From NCBI RefSeq assembly GCF_005047635.1, contig NZ_SUKC01000009.1, positions 1 through 64,000 of the forward strand: DNA of 64,000 nt. The letters are read 5' to 3'. Shown here in pieces: positions 1 through 8,410 of the stretch. This DNA is from Arthrobacter sp. CAU 1506. Its GTDB lineage: Bacteria > Actinomycetota > Actinomycetes > Actinomycetales > Micrococcaceae. The translations under genes and the position numbers were made by a program. The notes below the pieces were generated by a model that was not told the origin of the DNA, did not search any database, and was given only the letters and a program-made list of their open reading frames with translations. Every line of letters starts with the position of its first letter. Within the stretch, counting starts at the first letter, position 1.

Positions 1-1
1 A

Positions 2-79
2 ACCGGCCGCGGATTCGTCAATGGCGCCAATTATCGTACTCGTATTATGCTCAGAAGCGCCGTCAGAACGGCGGCCTGA
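2..79 (+). mobile_element. Possible C-terminal end of an ISL3-like transposase (partial)
   Basis: The first 25 codons before a TGA at 77-79 read GRGFVNGANYRTRIML followed by a short tail. An aromatic/Gly-rich strand followed by NYR-R-(I/V)-L near the C-terminus is typical of IS204/IS1001/ISL3-type DDE transposases. The rest of the gene lies outside the window, so neither the catalytic residues nor the terminal inverted repeats can be checked. The assignment rests on this short motif alone and could be wrong. Confidence 0.35.
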
Positions 80-81
80 TC

Positions 82-327
82 ATGCATCGCAGCAGTGGAA
101 TTCACCACGAAACGCGGAGAGCCAGTTTCATCCCGCTACACATCAGCAGCATGCAGGCGGTGCTGCAAGGGGAGATGATCGCTGATCTCCGTCTAGTCAC
201 CGAACGTGGGCTGGCGGAGTATCTGGAGGACACCTTGGCCTCGAAGGAGGGCCTCCACCTGGATCTCGCCCTGGACTTGAAGGCGAACGGTGGACAAATG
301 CCTGTCGGCTGCCCGTCGGCCGCCTGA
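82..327 (+). CDS. Doubtful small ORF, unknown
   Basis: An 81-codon open frame starts 2 bases after the stop of the possible transposase tail and ends just before the convergent AEC transporter gene. The second half has the high third-position GC expected of a real gene here (residues LVTERGLAEYLEDTL and onward), while the first half looks like random sequence. I see no convincing ribosome binding site and recognise no domain. It may be the 3' remnant of a gene cut by the element to its left. No function is proposed. Confidence 0.15.
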   Translation: MHRSSGIHHETRRASFIPLHISSMQAVLQGEMIADLRLVTERGLAEYLEDTLASKEGLHLDLALDLKANGGQMPVGCPSAA

Positions 328-348
328 GAGCGGCCCTCCGGCGCCGAG

Positions 349-1317
349 TTAGCCCAGCAGCAGGGCAACAAGCAGGACGGCGGGAAGCGAGAGTATTGAG
401 CTGAGGAAGATGATGTCCCGCACCAGTGTGGACCGCATTCTGAACTGGCTGGCGAACAGGAACACGTTTTGCGCCGTGGGCAAGGCGGCCATGACCACCA
501 CTCCCAGCAGGGGCACGCCGTCCAGTTGGAAGATGAAGTGCCCAACCACCCAGGCGAGAACCGGCATCAGGATCAGCTTCACGGTGGTGCCCAGCGCCAC
601 GTCCGCGCGCAGGCTCCGCTGGGTCAGGGGCTTCTGCCCGTACAGGCTCATGCCGAACAGCATTAGCAGCAGGGGGATGGAAGCGTTGCCCACCATTTCA
701 ATCGGTGTCCAGAGCACCTCCGGAAGGTGCAGCCCGGTCAACGACATCAGCGCGCCGACGGCGGTGGCAACGGTAACGGGGTTGAGGATGGACCTCACCA
801 CGGTGCGCCACAGCGGGACAGTGGCGGGAGCAGCGCCGTCGGAAGACACCGGCTGGGCGGCCGCGGCCTTCCGTTGGCACCAAGCGAAAATGGACAAGTA
901 GATCGGCGCGATGACCAGCAGTTGGGCCAGCAGCACCGAGACCACCGGGTCTGCGCTGCCCACCGCGTAGAGGGCGATGGGCACGCCGATGTTCCCTGCG
1001 TTCACGTAGGTGGAGGCCATGGCGCCGCCGGCCGTTTGTGCGGCTGAGCGCCGCAGCGCGAAGCGGCTGAACAGTGCGTAGACCGTGCCGGCAACAGCCG
1101 CCGTGATCAAGGCAATCGGGGTGTAGACGCCGATCACCGACGCGAGGTCCGTGTCCGCGAGCAACACCAGCATCAGCGCCGGATTCGTGATATAGAAAAT
1201 TACCGGCGTGAGCCCGCGCTGCATCTCCGGCGCCTTTTGCGGCAAGATGGCGGCGGCCGCGAAGCCCACCGCCACGATCACCAGCACTATGCCGAAGCCG
1301 AGCAGCACTCCTTCCAC
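349..1317 (-). CDS. AEC (auxin efflux carrier) family transporter
   Basis: A 322-residue membrane protein with about ten hydrophobic segments arranged as two similar halves. The first half has the ITNPALML segment and the second the ASIPLLLMLFGMSL segment, as in AEC/malonate-carrier permeases. Family members export or exchange organic anions. The start is GTG at 1317 with AAGGAGG four bases upstream. It is the last gene on the strand of the glucarate operon, but a strong terminator after gudD separates it, so it may be only partly co-transcribed. Its place beside aldarate genes suggests organic-acid transport; the substrate is not visible from sequence. Confidence 0.85.
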   Translation of the reverse strand: MEGVLLGFGIVLVIVAVGFAAAAILPQKAPEMQRGLTPVIFYITNPALMLVLLADTDLASVIGVYTPIALITAAVAGTVYALFSRFALRRSAAQTAGGAMASTYVNAGNIGVPIALYAVGSADPVVSVLLAQLLVIAPIYLSIFAWCQRKAAAAQPVSSDGAAPATVPLWRTVVRSILNPVTVATAVGALMSLTGLHLPEVLWTPIEMVGNASIPLLLMLFGMSLYGQKPLTQRSLRADVALGTTVKLILMPVLAWVVGHFIFQLDGVPLLGVVVMAALPTAQNVFLFASQFRMRSTLVRDIIFLSSILSLPAVLLVALLLG

Positions 1318-1342
1318 GGAACCTCCTTCACATCACGTCAAT

Positions 1343-1372
1343 GTCCGGCCGGCCAGGAGTGGCCGACCGGAC
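1343..1372 (-). terminator. Hairpin between gudD terminator and AEC gene
   Basis: A 13-bp stem with one C-A mismatch (1343-1355 pairing with 1360-1372) around a GGAG loop lies 26 bp before the AEC start. It has no T run on the minus strand. Following the terminator at 1395-1432, it may block read-through or act as an RNA-stabilising structure at the head of the AEC message. Confidence 0.45.
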
Positions 1373-1394
1373 AGAGCCTTGCACGGTAGAACGG

Positions 1395-1432
1395 AAAAAT
1401 CCGCCCGCCCCGCGGTATGCGAAGCGGGCGGA
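1395..1432 (-). terminator. Rho-independent terminator of the glucarate operon
   Basis: A perfect 9-bp GC-rich stem (TCCGCCCGC at 1400-1408, complement at 1424-1432) begins 6 bp after the gudD stop. On the minus strand it is followed directly by five Ts, which is the classical intrinsic terminator layout. It marks the 3' end of kdgD-ALDH-gudD transcription. Confidence 0.8.
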
Positions 1433-1437
1433 AGGTC

Positions 1438-2766
1438 CTAGCGGACCAAGCAGGGGCGTTTGGGATCAAATTCCCAACCCTGCACCAGGTACTGCATGGA
1501 GACGGCGTCATCGCGCGCGCCGAGGCCGTGCTCCAGGTAGAGCGCGTTCGCTTCGGCCAGCCGATCGCGATCCAGTTCGACGCCCAGGCCCGGGGTCTGC
1601 GGGACCTCGATCTCCCCGTCGCGGATCTGCAGCGGCTGCTTGGTCAGGCCTTGGCCGTCCTGCCAGATCCAGTGCGTGTCCAGTGCGGTGATCTCGCCCG
1701 GGGCAGCCGCGCCAACCTGCGTGAACATGGCCAGCGAGATGTCGAAGTGGTTGTTCGAATGCGAGCCCCAGGTCAGGCCGAACTCGTTGCACAACTGTGC
1801 CACCCGGACGGAGCCGGCCATGGTCCAGAAGTGTGGATCGGCCAGCGGGATGTCGACGGCGTTGGTGCGCACCGCGTGGGCCATTTCGCGCCAGTCGGTG
1901 GCAATCATGTTCGTGGCGGTCTGCAGGCCGGTGGCCCGGCGGAACTCCGCCATCACCTCGCGGCCGGAGAACTTGCCTTCGGCGCCGCACGGGTCTTCGG
2001 CGTACGCCACCACACCCTGCATCCGCTTGCCCAGCCGGATGGCGTCCTGCAGCAGCCAGCCGCCGTTCGGATCCAGCGTGATGCGCGCGTCCGGAAAGCG
2101 CTGCTTGAGCGCGGTGACCGCGTCCACTTCCAGATCGCCGGCCTGGACGCCGCCCTTGAGCTTGAAGTCCTGGAAGCCGTAACGGGCCTGCGCGGCCTCG
2201 GCCAGGCGGACCACCGCCTCCGGCGTCATCGCCTCTTCCCGGCGGACGCGTTCCCAGTCGTCCGCGCCGTGCGGTTCGCGCAGGTACGGCAGGTCGGTGG
2301 CGTCGGGGTTGCCCACGTAGAACAGGTAGCCGAGCATCGGCACCGCGTCGCGCTGCCGCCCGTCGCCGAGCAGTTCGGCCACGGGCACGCCCAGGAACTG
2401 GCCGTGCAGATCCAGCAGCGCCGATTCGATGGCGGTCACGGCGTGCACGGTGGTGCGCAGGTCGAAGGTCTGCAGGCCGCGGCCGCCGGAGTCGCGGTCG
2501 GCGAAGGCAGCGGCGATTTCACGCAGCAGGCCACGGAAACGGGCCACCGGGCGGCCGGTGATCATGGCGCCGGCGTCCTCGATGGTGGCGCGGATCTTCT
2601 CGCCGCCGGGGACTTCGCCCAGGCCGGTGCGGCCGTCGGAATCGGTCACGATGACCACGTTCCGGGTGAAGAACGGACCGTGGGCGCCGGAGAGGTTCAG
2701 CAGCATCGAGTCATGCCCGGCGACCGGGACGACCTCGACGGCGGCAATCGTGGGTTGGTTGCTCAT
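1438..2766 (-). CDS. gudD: Glucarate dehydratase
   Basis: This 442-residue enolase-superfamily enzyme dehydrates D-glucarate (and usually L-idarate) to 5-keto-4-deoxy-D-glucarate. The N-terminal capping domain carries the FFTRNVVI and GLGEVPGGE segments of glucarate dehydratases. The barrel shows the FKLKGG segment with the catalytic lysine (about residue 203), LDPNGGW as first metal ligand, and [15 protein letters not shown] near residue 340 supplying the catalytic histidine. Length is normal for the family. The start ATG has AGGAG upstream and lies 4 bp from the ALDH stop, so the two genes are co-transcribed. The downstream terminator at 1395-1432 ends the operon. Confidence 0.93.
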   Translation of the reverse strand: MSNQPTIAAVEVVPVAGHDSMLLNLSGAHGPFFTRNVVIVTDSDGRTGLGEVPGGEKIRATIEDAGAMITGRPVARFRGLLREIAAAFADRDSGGRGLQTFDLRTTVHAVTAIESALLDLHGQFLGVPVAELLGDGRQRDAVPMLGYLFYVGNPDATDLPYLREPHGADDWERVRREEAMTPEAVVRLAEAAQARYGFQDFKLKGGVQAGDLEVDAVTALKQRFPDARITLDPNGGWLLQDAIRLGKRMQGVVAYAEDPCGAEGKFSGREVMAEFRRATGLQTATNMIATDWREMAHAVRTNAVDIPLADPHFWTMAGSVRVAQLCNEFGLTWGSHSNNHFDISLAMFTQVGAAAPGEITALDTHWIWQDGQGLTKQPLQIRDGEIEVPQTPGLGVELDRDRLAEANALYLEHGLGARDDAVSMQYLVQGWEFDPKRPCLVR

Positions 2767-2769
2767 GCT

Positions 2770-4377
2770 TTACTCTCCTGCGCGTTCGATGGTGCCGTCG
2801 ATGCGCCGGTTGAGCTGCCACGGGTTGGACTGCTGCAGCGGGGCCGGCAGCAGGGCGTCCGGGATGTTCTGGTACGCCACCGGGCGGAGGAACCGTTCGA
2901 TCGCCAAGGTGCCCACCGACGTCGTGCGGGTGTCCGAGGTTGCCGGGAACGGCCCGCCGTGGACCATGGCGTGTCCCACTTCGACGCCGGTCGGCCAGCC
3001 GTTGGCCAGGATGCGGCCTGCCTTGCGCTCCAGGACCGGCAGGAGCGGGGCGACCGTGGCCTGGTCCTCATCGGTCATGTGCAGGGTGGCGGTCAGCTGG
3101 CCTTCCAGCCGCTTGGCGGCCGCGAGCAGGTCGTCCGTGGAGGTGTAGCGGACCATCAGCGATGCCGCGCCGAAGATTTCCTCGTGCAGCACGTTGTTGG
3201 AGAGGAACGTGGGGACGTCGGTGCCGAACACGGCCGGGGCCGGGGCGTTCTGCGTGGCTCCGTCCTGGCCGCGGGCCACCAGCTCCACACCATCCTGCTT
3301 GCCCAGCGAATCGACGCCGGCGGTCCAGGACTCAGCGATGCCGCGGGTCAGCATGGTTTGTCCGGCGGACGGGGCCATGGCGCGGTTCACGGCAGCGGCG
3401 AAGGCATCGCCGGTTTCGCCGGCGGGGACGAAGACCAGGCCCGGCGCGGTGCAGAGCTGGCCGCTGGAGCCGGTGACCGAGCCGACGTAGGCTGCGGCCA
3501 GCGCGTCCAGGTCGCCCTTGAGTGCGCCGTCGAAGAAGAACACCGGATTGATCGAGCTCATCTCGGCGTAGACCGGGATCGGTTCCGGGCGGGCGGCGGC
3601 GGTGGCCACCAGGGCGGTGCCGCCGGAGCGGGAGCCGGTGAAGCCGACGGCCTTGATCGCCGGGTCGGAGACCAGCGCCTGGCCGATGCTGGCTCCGGGA
3701 CCGTAGATCAGCGAGAACACACCCGGGTGCAGGCCGCAGTCGCGCACTGCGTCGGCAATGGCATGGCCGACGATTTCGCTGGTGCCCGGGTGGGAGTTGT
3801 GGGCTTTGAAGACCACCGGGCAGCCCGCCGCCAAAGCCGAGGCGGTGTCGCCGCCGGCGGTGGAGAAGGCCAGCGGGAAGTTGCTGGCGCCAAAGACGGC
3901 GACCGGGCCAACCGGAACCTTGCGCTGACGGATGTCGGCGCGCGGCATCGGCTGGCGGTCCGGCTGGGCCGGGTCAATGCGGACACCGCGGTGGTCGCCC
4001 TGGCGCACTACCGACGCAAAGAGACGCAGTTGGCCTGTGGTGCGGCCGCGTTCACCGTTCAGCCGGGCAGCGGGGAGCCCGGTTTCGGCCATCGCCCGCT
4101 CAACCAGCTCTTCACCGACGGCTTCGATGTTGTCGGCGATCTTCTCGAGAAATGCGGCGTGTGTTTCCGGATCCAGCGAGCTGAAGGAATCGAAGGCTTC
4201 CTCGGCCGCGGCCGCGGCCGTGGCGGTGGCGAGCTGGGCTGCATCAATCAGGCTGTAGGCCGGTTCGAGCGTTTCGTTGGTGGCGGGGTCGAAGCCGTTG
4301 ACGGTACCGCCGGTGCCGGTGACGGATTCACCGGCGATGATCGAATGGCCTGTCAGAGTTGTCTGAGTGGTGGGCAT
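2770..4377 (-). CDS. 2,5-dioxovalerate (alpha-ketoglutarate semialdehyde) dehydrogenase, NADP-type
   Basis: A 535-residue aldehyde dehydrogenase that oxidises 2-oxoglutarate semialdehyde to 2-oxoglutarate, the last step of aldarate breakdown. GASNFPLAFSTAGGDTASALAAG and the PVVFKAHNSHPGTSE segment are characteristic of the KGSADH branch and differ from glycolytic ALDHs. FTGSRSGG covers the cofactor loop, and SGQLCTAPG carries the catalytic cysteine (about residue 308). The start is ATG with AAGGAG six bases upstream. It sits between kdgD and gudD in one operon, which fits its substrate, the product of KdgD. Confidence 0.9.
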   Translation of the reverse strand: MPTTQTTLTGHSIIAGESVTGTGGTVNGFDPATNETLEPAYSLIDAAQLATATAAAAAEEAFDSFSSLDPETHAAFLEKIADNIEAVGEELVERAMAETGLPAARLNGERGRTTGQLRLFASVVRQGDHRGVRIDPAQPDRQPMPRADIRQRKVPVGPVAVFGASNFPLAFSTAGGDTASALAAGCPVVFKAHNSHPGTSEIVGHAIADAVRDCGLHPGVFSLIYGPGASIGQALVSDPAIKAVGFTGSRSGGTALVATAAARPEPIPVYAEMSSINPVFFFDGALKGDLDALAAAYVGSVTGSSGQLCTAPGLVFVPAGETGDAFAAAVNRAMAPSAGQTMLTRGIAESWTAGVDSLGKQDGVELVARGQDGATQNAPAPAVFGTDVPTFLSNNVLHEEIFGAASLMVRYTSTDDLLAAAKRLEGQLTATLHMTDEDQATVAPLLPVLERKAGRILANGWPTGVEVGHAMVHGGPFPATSDTRTTSVGTLAIERFLRPVAYQNIPDALLPAPLQQSNPWQLNRRIDGTIERAGE

Positions 4378-4443
4378 CGGGTGCTCCTTCTTTACTGCTT
4401 CTGTACTGCGGATGGTCGACGGTGGCTGAGGGCCGGAACGCGG

Positions 4444-4522
4444 CCGCCCGTCTCGGGCGACCGCGTTGGGCCAAGGGAGCCGCCCGTCTCGGGCGACCGC
4501 GTTGGGCCAAGGGAGCCGCCCG
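4444..4522. repeat. Two tandem 36-bp repeats plus a partial third
   Basis: Two identical 36-bp units occupy 4444-4479 and 4480-4515. The first bases of a third unit (CCGCCCG) follow at 4516-4522. Each unit contains a small self-complementary core (GCCCG-tct-CGGGC) and so could form a short hairpin. The array lies in the 190-bp gap between kdgD and the dehydrogenase gene of the same operon, so it would be transcribed as an intercistronic leader. Confidence 0.85.
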
Positions 4523-4567
4523 GGGTCCCCGTGCTGAGTTAAGTGAAGCCGGGGCAGGCGGCGAACG

Positions 4568-5515
4568 CTAGGCGTTCTGCAGGGCAGCGTCCGCCGGGCG
4601 GATGCCGGCCGCGTCGATCAGGGACGACAGGTCGGCGATGTCCTGCTCGGTCAAGTCCTGCAGCGGCGGACGGACCAGGCCACCGTCGCGGCCGACGGCC
4701 TTCAGGCCGCCCTTGACGATGGAGACACCATAGCCCTTGACCCGGTCGCGGATCTCCAGGTACGGAAGGACGAAGCGGTTGAGCTTCTCGGTCACGGCAT
4801 CGCGGTCCTGATTGCGGACGTCGCGGTAGAAGTCCAGTGCGAACTCCGGCACGAAGTTGTACATGGCGGAGGAGTAGGTGCTCATGCCCAGCTGCAGCAG
4901 CGGCAGGGCGAAGGTCTCCGCGGTTGGCAGGCCGCCCAGGTAGAACAGCCGGTCGCCGTTCTTGGCGTACACCTTGGTGAGGTGTTCAATGTCGCCCAGG
5001 GCGTCCTTGAACCCGATGAAGTTCGGGTGCCGGTCGGCCAGTGCGGCCACGGTGTCCGCGGAGTAGATGGCGTTGGCGCGGTTGTAGACGATGACACCAA
5101 CGTTGGTGGCGGCGCAGACGGCGGACACGTGGGCCAGCAGGCCGGCCTGATCGCATTCGGTCAGGTACGGCGGCAGCAGCAGCAGCCCTTCGGCGCCAGC
5201 AGCCTCGGCGTCCTTGGCGTTCTGGATCGCCTGGGCGGTGGAGCCGCCGGCGGAGGCAAGCACGGGAACCCGGCTGCCGGCTTCCTCCACGGCCATGCGC
5301 ACCACGCGGGCGGCCTCGGCCGGGGTCAGGCTGAAGCCCTCGCCAGTGCCGCCGGCGGCAAACAGCCCGGCAACATCGAAGCTGGACTGCCACTCCAAGT
5401 GCTTACGGTAGGCAGCTTCGTCAATGTTCAGTTCCGCGTCAAAGGCAGTGACCGGGAAGGACAGCAGCCCGTCCTTGAGCTTGTCTGCGAGTTCTTGGGG
5501 CGTGTACTGAGCCAC
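4568..5515 (-). CDS. kdgD: 5-dehydro-4-deoxyglucarate dehydratase
   Basis: A class I lyase of the DHDPS/NAL family (about 315 residues). It decarboxylates and dehydrates 5-keto-4-deoxyglucarate to 2-oxoglutarate semialdehyde. It has the FAAGGTGEG substrate loop, the catalytic tyrosine in VIVYNRANA and the Schiff-base lysine in [11 protein letters not shown] place the start at GTG 5515 ([13 protein letters not shown]), which has GGAAG six bases upstream and matches the usual family N-terminus. The ATG at 5521 is too close to that site, and the GTG at 5572 overlaps the predicted -10 box. It is the first gene of the operon. Confidence 0.92.
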   Translation of the reverse strand: MAQYTPQELADKLKDGLLSFPVTAFDAELNIDEAAYRKHLEWQSSFDVAGLFAAGGTGEGFSLTPAEAARVVRMAVEEAGSRVPVLASAGGSTAQAIQNAKDAEAAGAEGLLLLPPYLTECDQAGLLAHVSAVCAATNVGVIVYNRANAIYSADTVAALADRHPNFIGFKDALGDIEHLTKVYAKNGDRLFYLGGLPTAETFALPLLQLGMSTYSSAMYNFVPEFALDFYRDVRNQDRDAVTEKLNRFVLPYLEIRDRVKGYGVSIVKGGLKAVGRDGGLVRPPLQDLTEQDIADLSSLIDAAGIRPADAALQNA

Positions 5516-5570
5516 GTGCATCTTCCTTTGCGATGGTGCCGGTAGCGGCGGGGTTGACTGCGTTGGTTCC

Positions 5571-5630
5571 ACCCTAGGAATCCCAGATGATGCCTGTCCA
5601 AGCCCACTTTTGTATGGATTGATGCACGAA
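5571..5630 (-). promoter_or_regulatory. kdgD operon promoter with LysR-type box
   Basis: On the minus strand, TTGGAC (5601-5596) and TAGGGT (5576-5571) are separated by 19 bp and would start transcription about 48 nt before the kdgD GTG. Immediately upstream is the imperfect palindrome GCATCAATCCATAC, followed by TGGGCTTGGACA. The whole block matches the tctC promoter at 6571-6630, including an identical stretch TGGGCTTGGACANGCATCAT with one variable base. The box and element assignments are inferred from this internal conservation. Confidence 0.6.
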
Positions 5631-5678
5631 GAGTATTGCGCAGCGGGGTCCCTGCCGCGGTCTCGGGTCCCGGCGCAG

Positions 5679-6563
5679 CTAGGCGGCTTTGGTCCAGACG
5701 CTGTCCAGCATCCTGCGTAGCGCAGGGTTGTGCGAGTTCCGGCTCCAGATGGCGTGCAGCTCCACCGAGTCCGGGGCCAGCCCGGGCAGGTGCAAGTAAC
5801 TGACGCCCTCGACGCCCAACAGCTGGGCCGACTCGGGCACGAAGGCGACCCCGCGGCCGGCCGCGACCAGCGCCACCATGGTGAGGATCTGGCTGACGGT
5901 GTGAACCACGTTGCCGTGCTCGATCGGTAGCTGGCGCACCACCAGATCGTAGAAATAGCGCGCCTTGATCGGTGAATGCATGATCAGCGGAACGTCCTTC
6001 AGGTCTGCCATGGCCAGCGGGCGGGCGAGCCGGTCCAGAGGATGTCCGCTGGGAACCGCCAGCATGAGGTTCTCCGAGAGCAGGAGGTGCGATTCGAATA
6101 GGTCCGTATCAAAGGGCGGTCGGGCCAGGCCCAGGTCGAGGTCGCCGTCCATGATGGCCCGGATTTGTTCTCCCGTCACCAGTTCTTCGAGTACGACGTC
6201 GACATCGGGCAGCTCCTGTGTAATTTCGTCGAGCAAAGAGCCGAGCAGGCTGAAAGCGGTGGCGGCCGTGAAGCCAATGCGTATTTCACCTGCCCGGCCG
6301 GCAGCAATGCGGCGCGCCGTTCGGGGCGCACGGTCGGCGGACACTACTAGCTTCCGCGCCTCCGCGAGAAAGGCGTGCCCGGCTGCGGTCAGCGCTACCT
6401 TGCGGTTGTCCCGTTCCAGAAGTTCCACGCCAATACTGCGCTCCAGTTTCTGGATCTGCCGGCTCAGTGGCGGCTGGGTCATGCTCAGCCGCTCAGCGGC
6501 TCTTCCGAAATGCAGTTCTTCGGCGACCGCGATGAAACTGCGTGCCTGGTCCAGAGTGAACAT
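5679..6563 (-). CDS. LysR-family transcriptional regulator of the aldarate genes
   Basis: About 294 residues. An N-terminal winged helix-turn-helix ([32 protein letters not shown]) is followed by a LysR effector-binding domain. The start is ATG 6563 with AAAGG upstream; the longer reading from TTG 6575 has no ribosome site of its own. The gene is divergent from tctC and precedes kdgD. Both of these promoters share a conserved block, so this protein is the obvious candidate to bind them, probably sensing glucarate, galactarate or the 5-keto-4-deoxy intermediate. That effector is inference from context. Confidence 0.9.
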   Translation of the reverse strand: MFTLDQARSFIAVAEELHFGRAAERLSMTQPPLSRQIQKLERSIGVELLERDNRKVALTAAGHAFLAEARKLVVSADRAPRTARRIAAGRAGEIRIGFTAATAFSLLGSLLDEITQELPDVDVVLEELVTGEQIRAIMDGDLDLGLARPPFDTDLFESHLLLSENLMLAVPSGHPLDRLARPLAMADLKDVPLIMHSPIKARYFYDLVVRQLPIEHGNVVHTVSQILTMVALVAAGRGVAFVPESAQLLGVEGVSYLHLPGLAPDSVELHAIWSRNSHNPALRRMLDSVWTKAA

Positions 6564-6570
6564 GATGCCT

Positions 6571-6630
6571 TTCAAGTATCATTCAATGCACGAATGGGCT
6601 TGGACATGCATCATAGTCTTTTTCTAAGCT
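6571..6630 (+). promoter_or_regulatory. tctC promoter and shared LysR-type box
   Basis: GTATCATTCAATGCACGAA (6576-6594) is followed at once by TGGGCTTGGACATGCATCAT (6595-6614). TTGGAC at 6600-6605 and TAAGCT at 6625-6630 are 19 bp apart, the same geometry as in the kdgD promoter. The block spans the LysR gene start, so autoregulation of lysR from the opposite strand is likely. Function is inferred from conservation between the two promoters. Confidence 0.6.
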
Positions 6631-6722
6631 CGATGACCGAGCCACGAGTGACCTGCTTCATATGAGCCGTGTCACGGCTGAGAACCGTCGAACATCGCTG
6701 TTCATCGAGCAAGGAGCCCGAA

Positions 6723-7724
6723 GTGAAAGCACTCTCCATCCGCCGGACCGTCCTCGGTCTGACCGCTGCCTCTGCTGCGCTTGCGTTGACCGCTTGCGGC
6801 GGCAACGTGGGCGGCGCAGCCTCCGACGGCGGAGAATTCCCCGCCGGTCCGATCACCCTGACCGTCGGCCAGGCTCCGGGCGGGTCGACTGACCTGATCG
6901 CGCGCACCGCGGCCGAAGGCATGGCGGACGAACTCGGCGTCGCGGTTCCGGTGGTGAACAAGCCCGGTGCCAACGGCGCCCTGGCAACCCAGGAAGTCGC
7001 GGCAATGGAGCCTGATGGACAGAACCTCGTCCTGCTGAATGCCTCGCTGATCACCATCACTCCGCTGGCGGTGTCTGAAGAAGAAGCCGTCACGCTGGAC
7101 GATCTGGAGGTCATCAAGGGTCTGTCACAGGACGACTACGTGCTGGTGGCCAGCGCCGACTCCGGTTTTGAAAACCTGGACGACATCAAGAACAGCTCCA
7201 AGAAGCTGACCTTCGGCACCACCGGCGTGGGCACCGGCTCGCAGCTTTCGCAGGCCATTCTGTTCGCCCAGGCGGAAATCAAGGGCACCGCGGTGCCGTT
7301 CGATTCGGGTTCGCCCGCGCTGACCGCGGTCATGGGCAACCAGGTCCAATTGGCCACCATCCAGCTCGGCGAAGCCAAGCCGCAGATCGACGCCGGCACC
7401 GTCAAGCCGATCGTCGTCTTCTCCGACGAGCGGAACACCTTCCTGCCGGACGTCCCCACCGCCATTGAAGAGGGCTACGAGGTCCCGGTGTCCCAGTACC
7501 GCGCCCTGGCTGCGCCGAAGGGACTGCCCGCGGATGTGAAGGAGAAGCTGGTTGCGTCCGTCGAGGCCGCCCAGGCCACAGACACCTACAAGGCGTTCAA
7601 CGAGAAGAACATGCTGACCCCCAAGGAGATCTCCGGCGAGGAAGTCGTCCAGCAGTGGAACGACTTGGCTGCCAAGTACAAGGAGCTCACCGAGAAGTAC
7701 GACATCTCGCTGGCCGGCGAGTAG
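6723..7724 (+). CDS. tctC: Tripartite tricarboxylate transporter substrate-binding lipoprotein (TctC/Bug family)
   Basis: A 333-residue extracytoplasmic solute receptor. The start is GTG 6723 with AAGGAG six bases upstream; longer readings lack a ribosome site. An N-terminal signal ends in a lipobox (LALTACGG), so it is a membrane-anchored lipoprotein. ITLTVGQAPGGSTDLIART and the VNKPGANGALATQ segment are typical of the Bug/TctC fold, where the second loop contacts a carboxylate. It heads a TctC-TctB-TctA-USP operon. The shared promoter with kdgD suggests the ligand is an aldarate rather than citrate. Confidence 0.9.
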   Translation: MKALSIRRTVLGLTAASAALALTACGGNVGGAASDGGEFPAGPITLTVGQAPGGSTDLIARTAAEGMADELGVAVPVVNKPGANGALATQEVAAMEPDGQNLVLLNASLITITPLAVSEEEAVTLDDLEVIKGLSQDDYVLVASADSGFENLDDIKNSSKKLTFGTTGVGTGSQLSQAILFAQAEIKGTAVPFDSGSPALTAVMGNQVQLATIQLGEAKPQIDAGTVKPIVVFSDERNTFLPDVPTAIEEGYEVPVSQYRALAAPKGLPADVKEKLVASVEAAQATDTYKAFNEKNMLTPKEISGEEVVQQWNDLAAKYKELTEKYDISLAGE

Positions 7725-7772
7725 CACTACCCACGTAAGGCCGACCGGCCTTCACAGCGAATCGAGTTAACC

Positions 7773-8324
7773 ATGACGCCCCACCGCGAGAAGCCAGCAG
7801 AAGGCAGTGAGTCAGTCGACGTCATCGACGACGACCTGACGCCGGAGCAACTGGCCGCCCAATGGCAGGCCGAGGCCCCGCCGCCGGCAGGACCGATTGC
7901 CAACCTCGCCGCATCCCTCGTGGTGCTCGCGCTGGGTGTGGCGGGGCTCGTCATGTCGATCGGCCTGGGGCTGGGAACTCCCTCCCAGCCCCGGCCCGGA
8001 ATGTGGCCGTTCGTGGTCAGCCTGGTCATCGCCGTCCTCGCGCTCGCCCAACTGATTGTTGGGCGACGCGGAGGCCGCGACGGCGAGAAATTCTCCAAAC
8101 TGTCCTGGCTGGCGGCCATCGGTTTCGCGACCCTGTTGGCGATGGTCTGGCTGATGCCGGTCATCGGTTTCGAGATCCCCGCCTTGCTTCTCTGCTTGGT
8201 CTGGATGAAGTTCCTCGGCGGGGAAACCTGGCGCGGAGCCATCCTGTACTCCCTGCTGGTTGTCGCAGCCTTCTACGGCATCTTCATCCTGGCCTTGGGA
8301 ACCTCGATTCCCCACCTGTTCTAG
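7773..8324 (+). CDS. tctB: Tripartite tricarboxylate transporter small membrane subunit (TctB)
   Basis: 183 residues with a charged cytoplasmic N-terminus of about 40 residues, followed by four hydrophobic helices (around residues 44-70, 78-92, 110-135 and 150-178). The pattern of a first helix, GLGLGTPSQPRPGMWPF and LVIAVLAL is that of TctB proteins, which pair with TctA to form the sodium-driven permease. The ribosome site is weak, and it is separated from tctC by only 48 bp. It is probably translated from the tctC message. Confidence 0.85.
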   Translation: MTPHREKPAEGSESVDVIDDDLTPEQLAAQWQAEAPPPAGPIANLAASLVVLALGVAGLVMSIGLGLGTPSQPRPGMWPFVVSLVIAVLALAQLIVGRRGGRDGEKFSKLSWLAAIGFATLLAMVWLMPVIGFEIPALLLCLVWMKFLGGETWRGAILYSLLVVAAFYGIFILALGTSIPHLF

Positions 8325-8410
8325 CGGGCTGTGCGCTCCCGCCGTGTTGGCTTCGCAGCCGCCGGTGGGACCCTCGACCCACCCTTGCCCCCTGATCCAA
8401 AGGTCTTCGC

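Noticed and set aside
1417-4542. Very long plus-strand open frame (over 1000 codons) across the glucarate genes
   Set aside because: It is antisense to gudD and the aldehyde dehydrogenase gene, both of which have clear family motifs and ribosome sites. The frame encodes low-complexity Gly/Arg/Val/His sequence typical of shadow frames in high-GC DNA.
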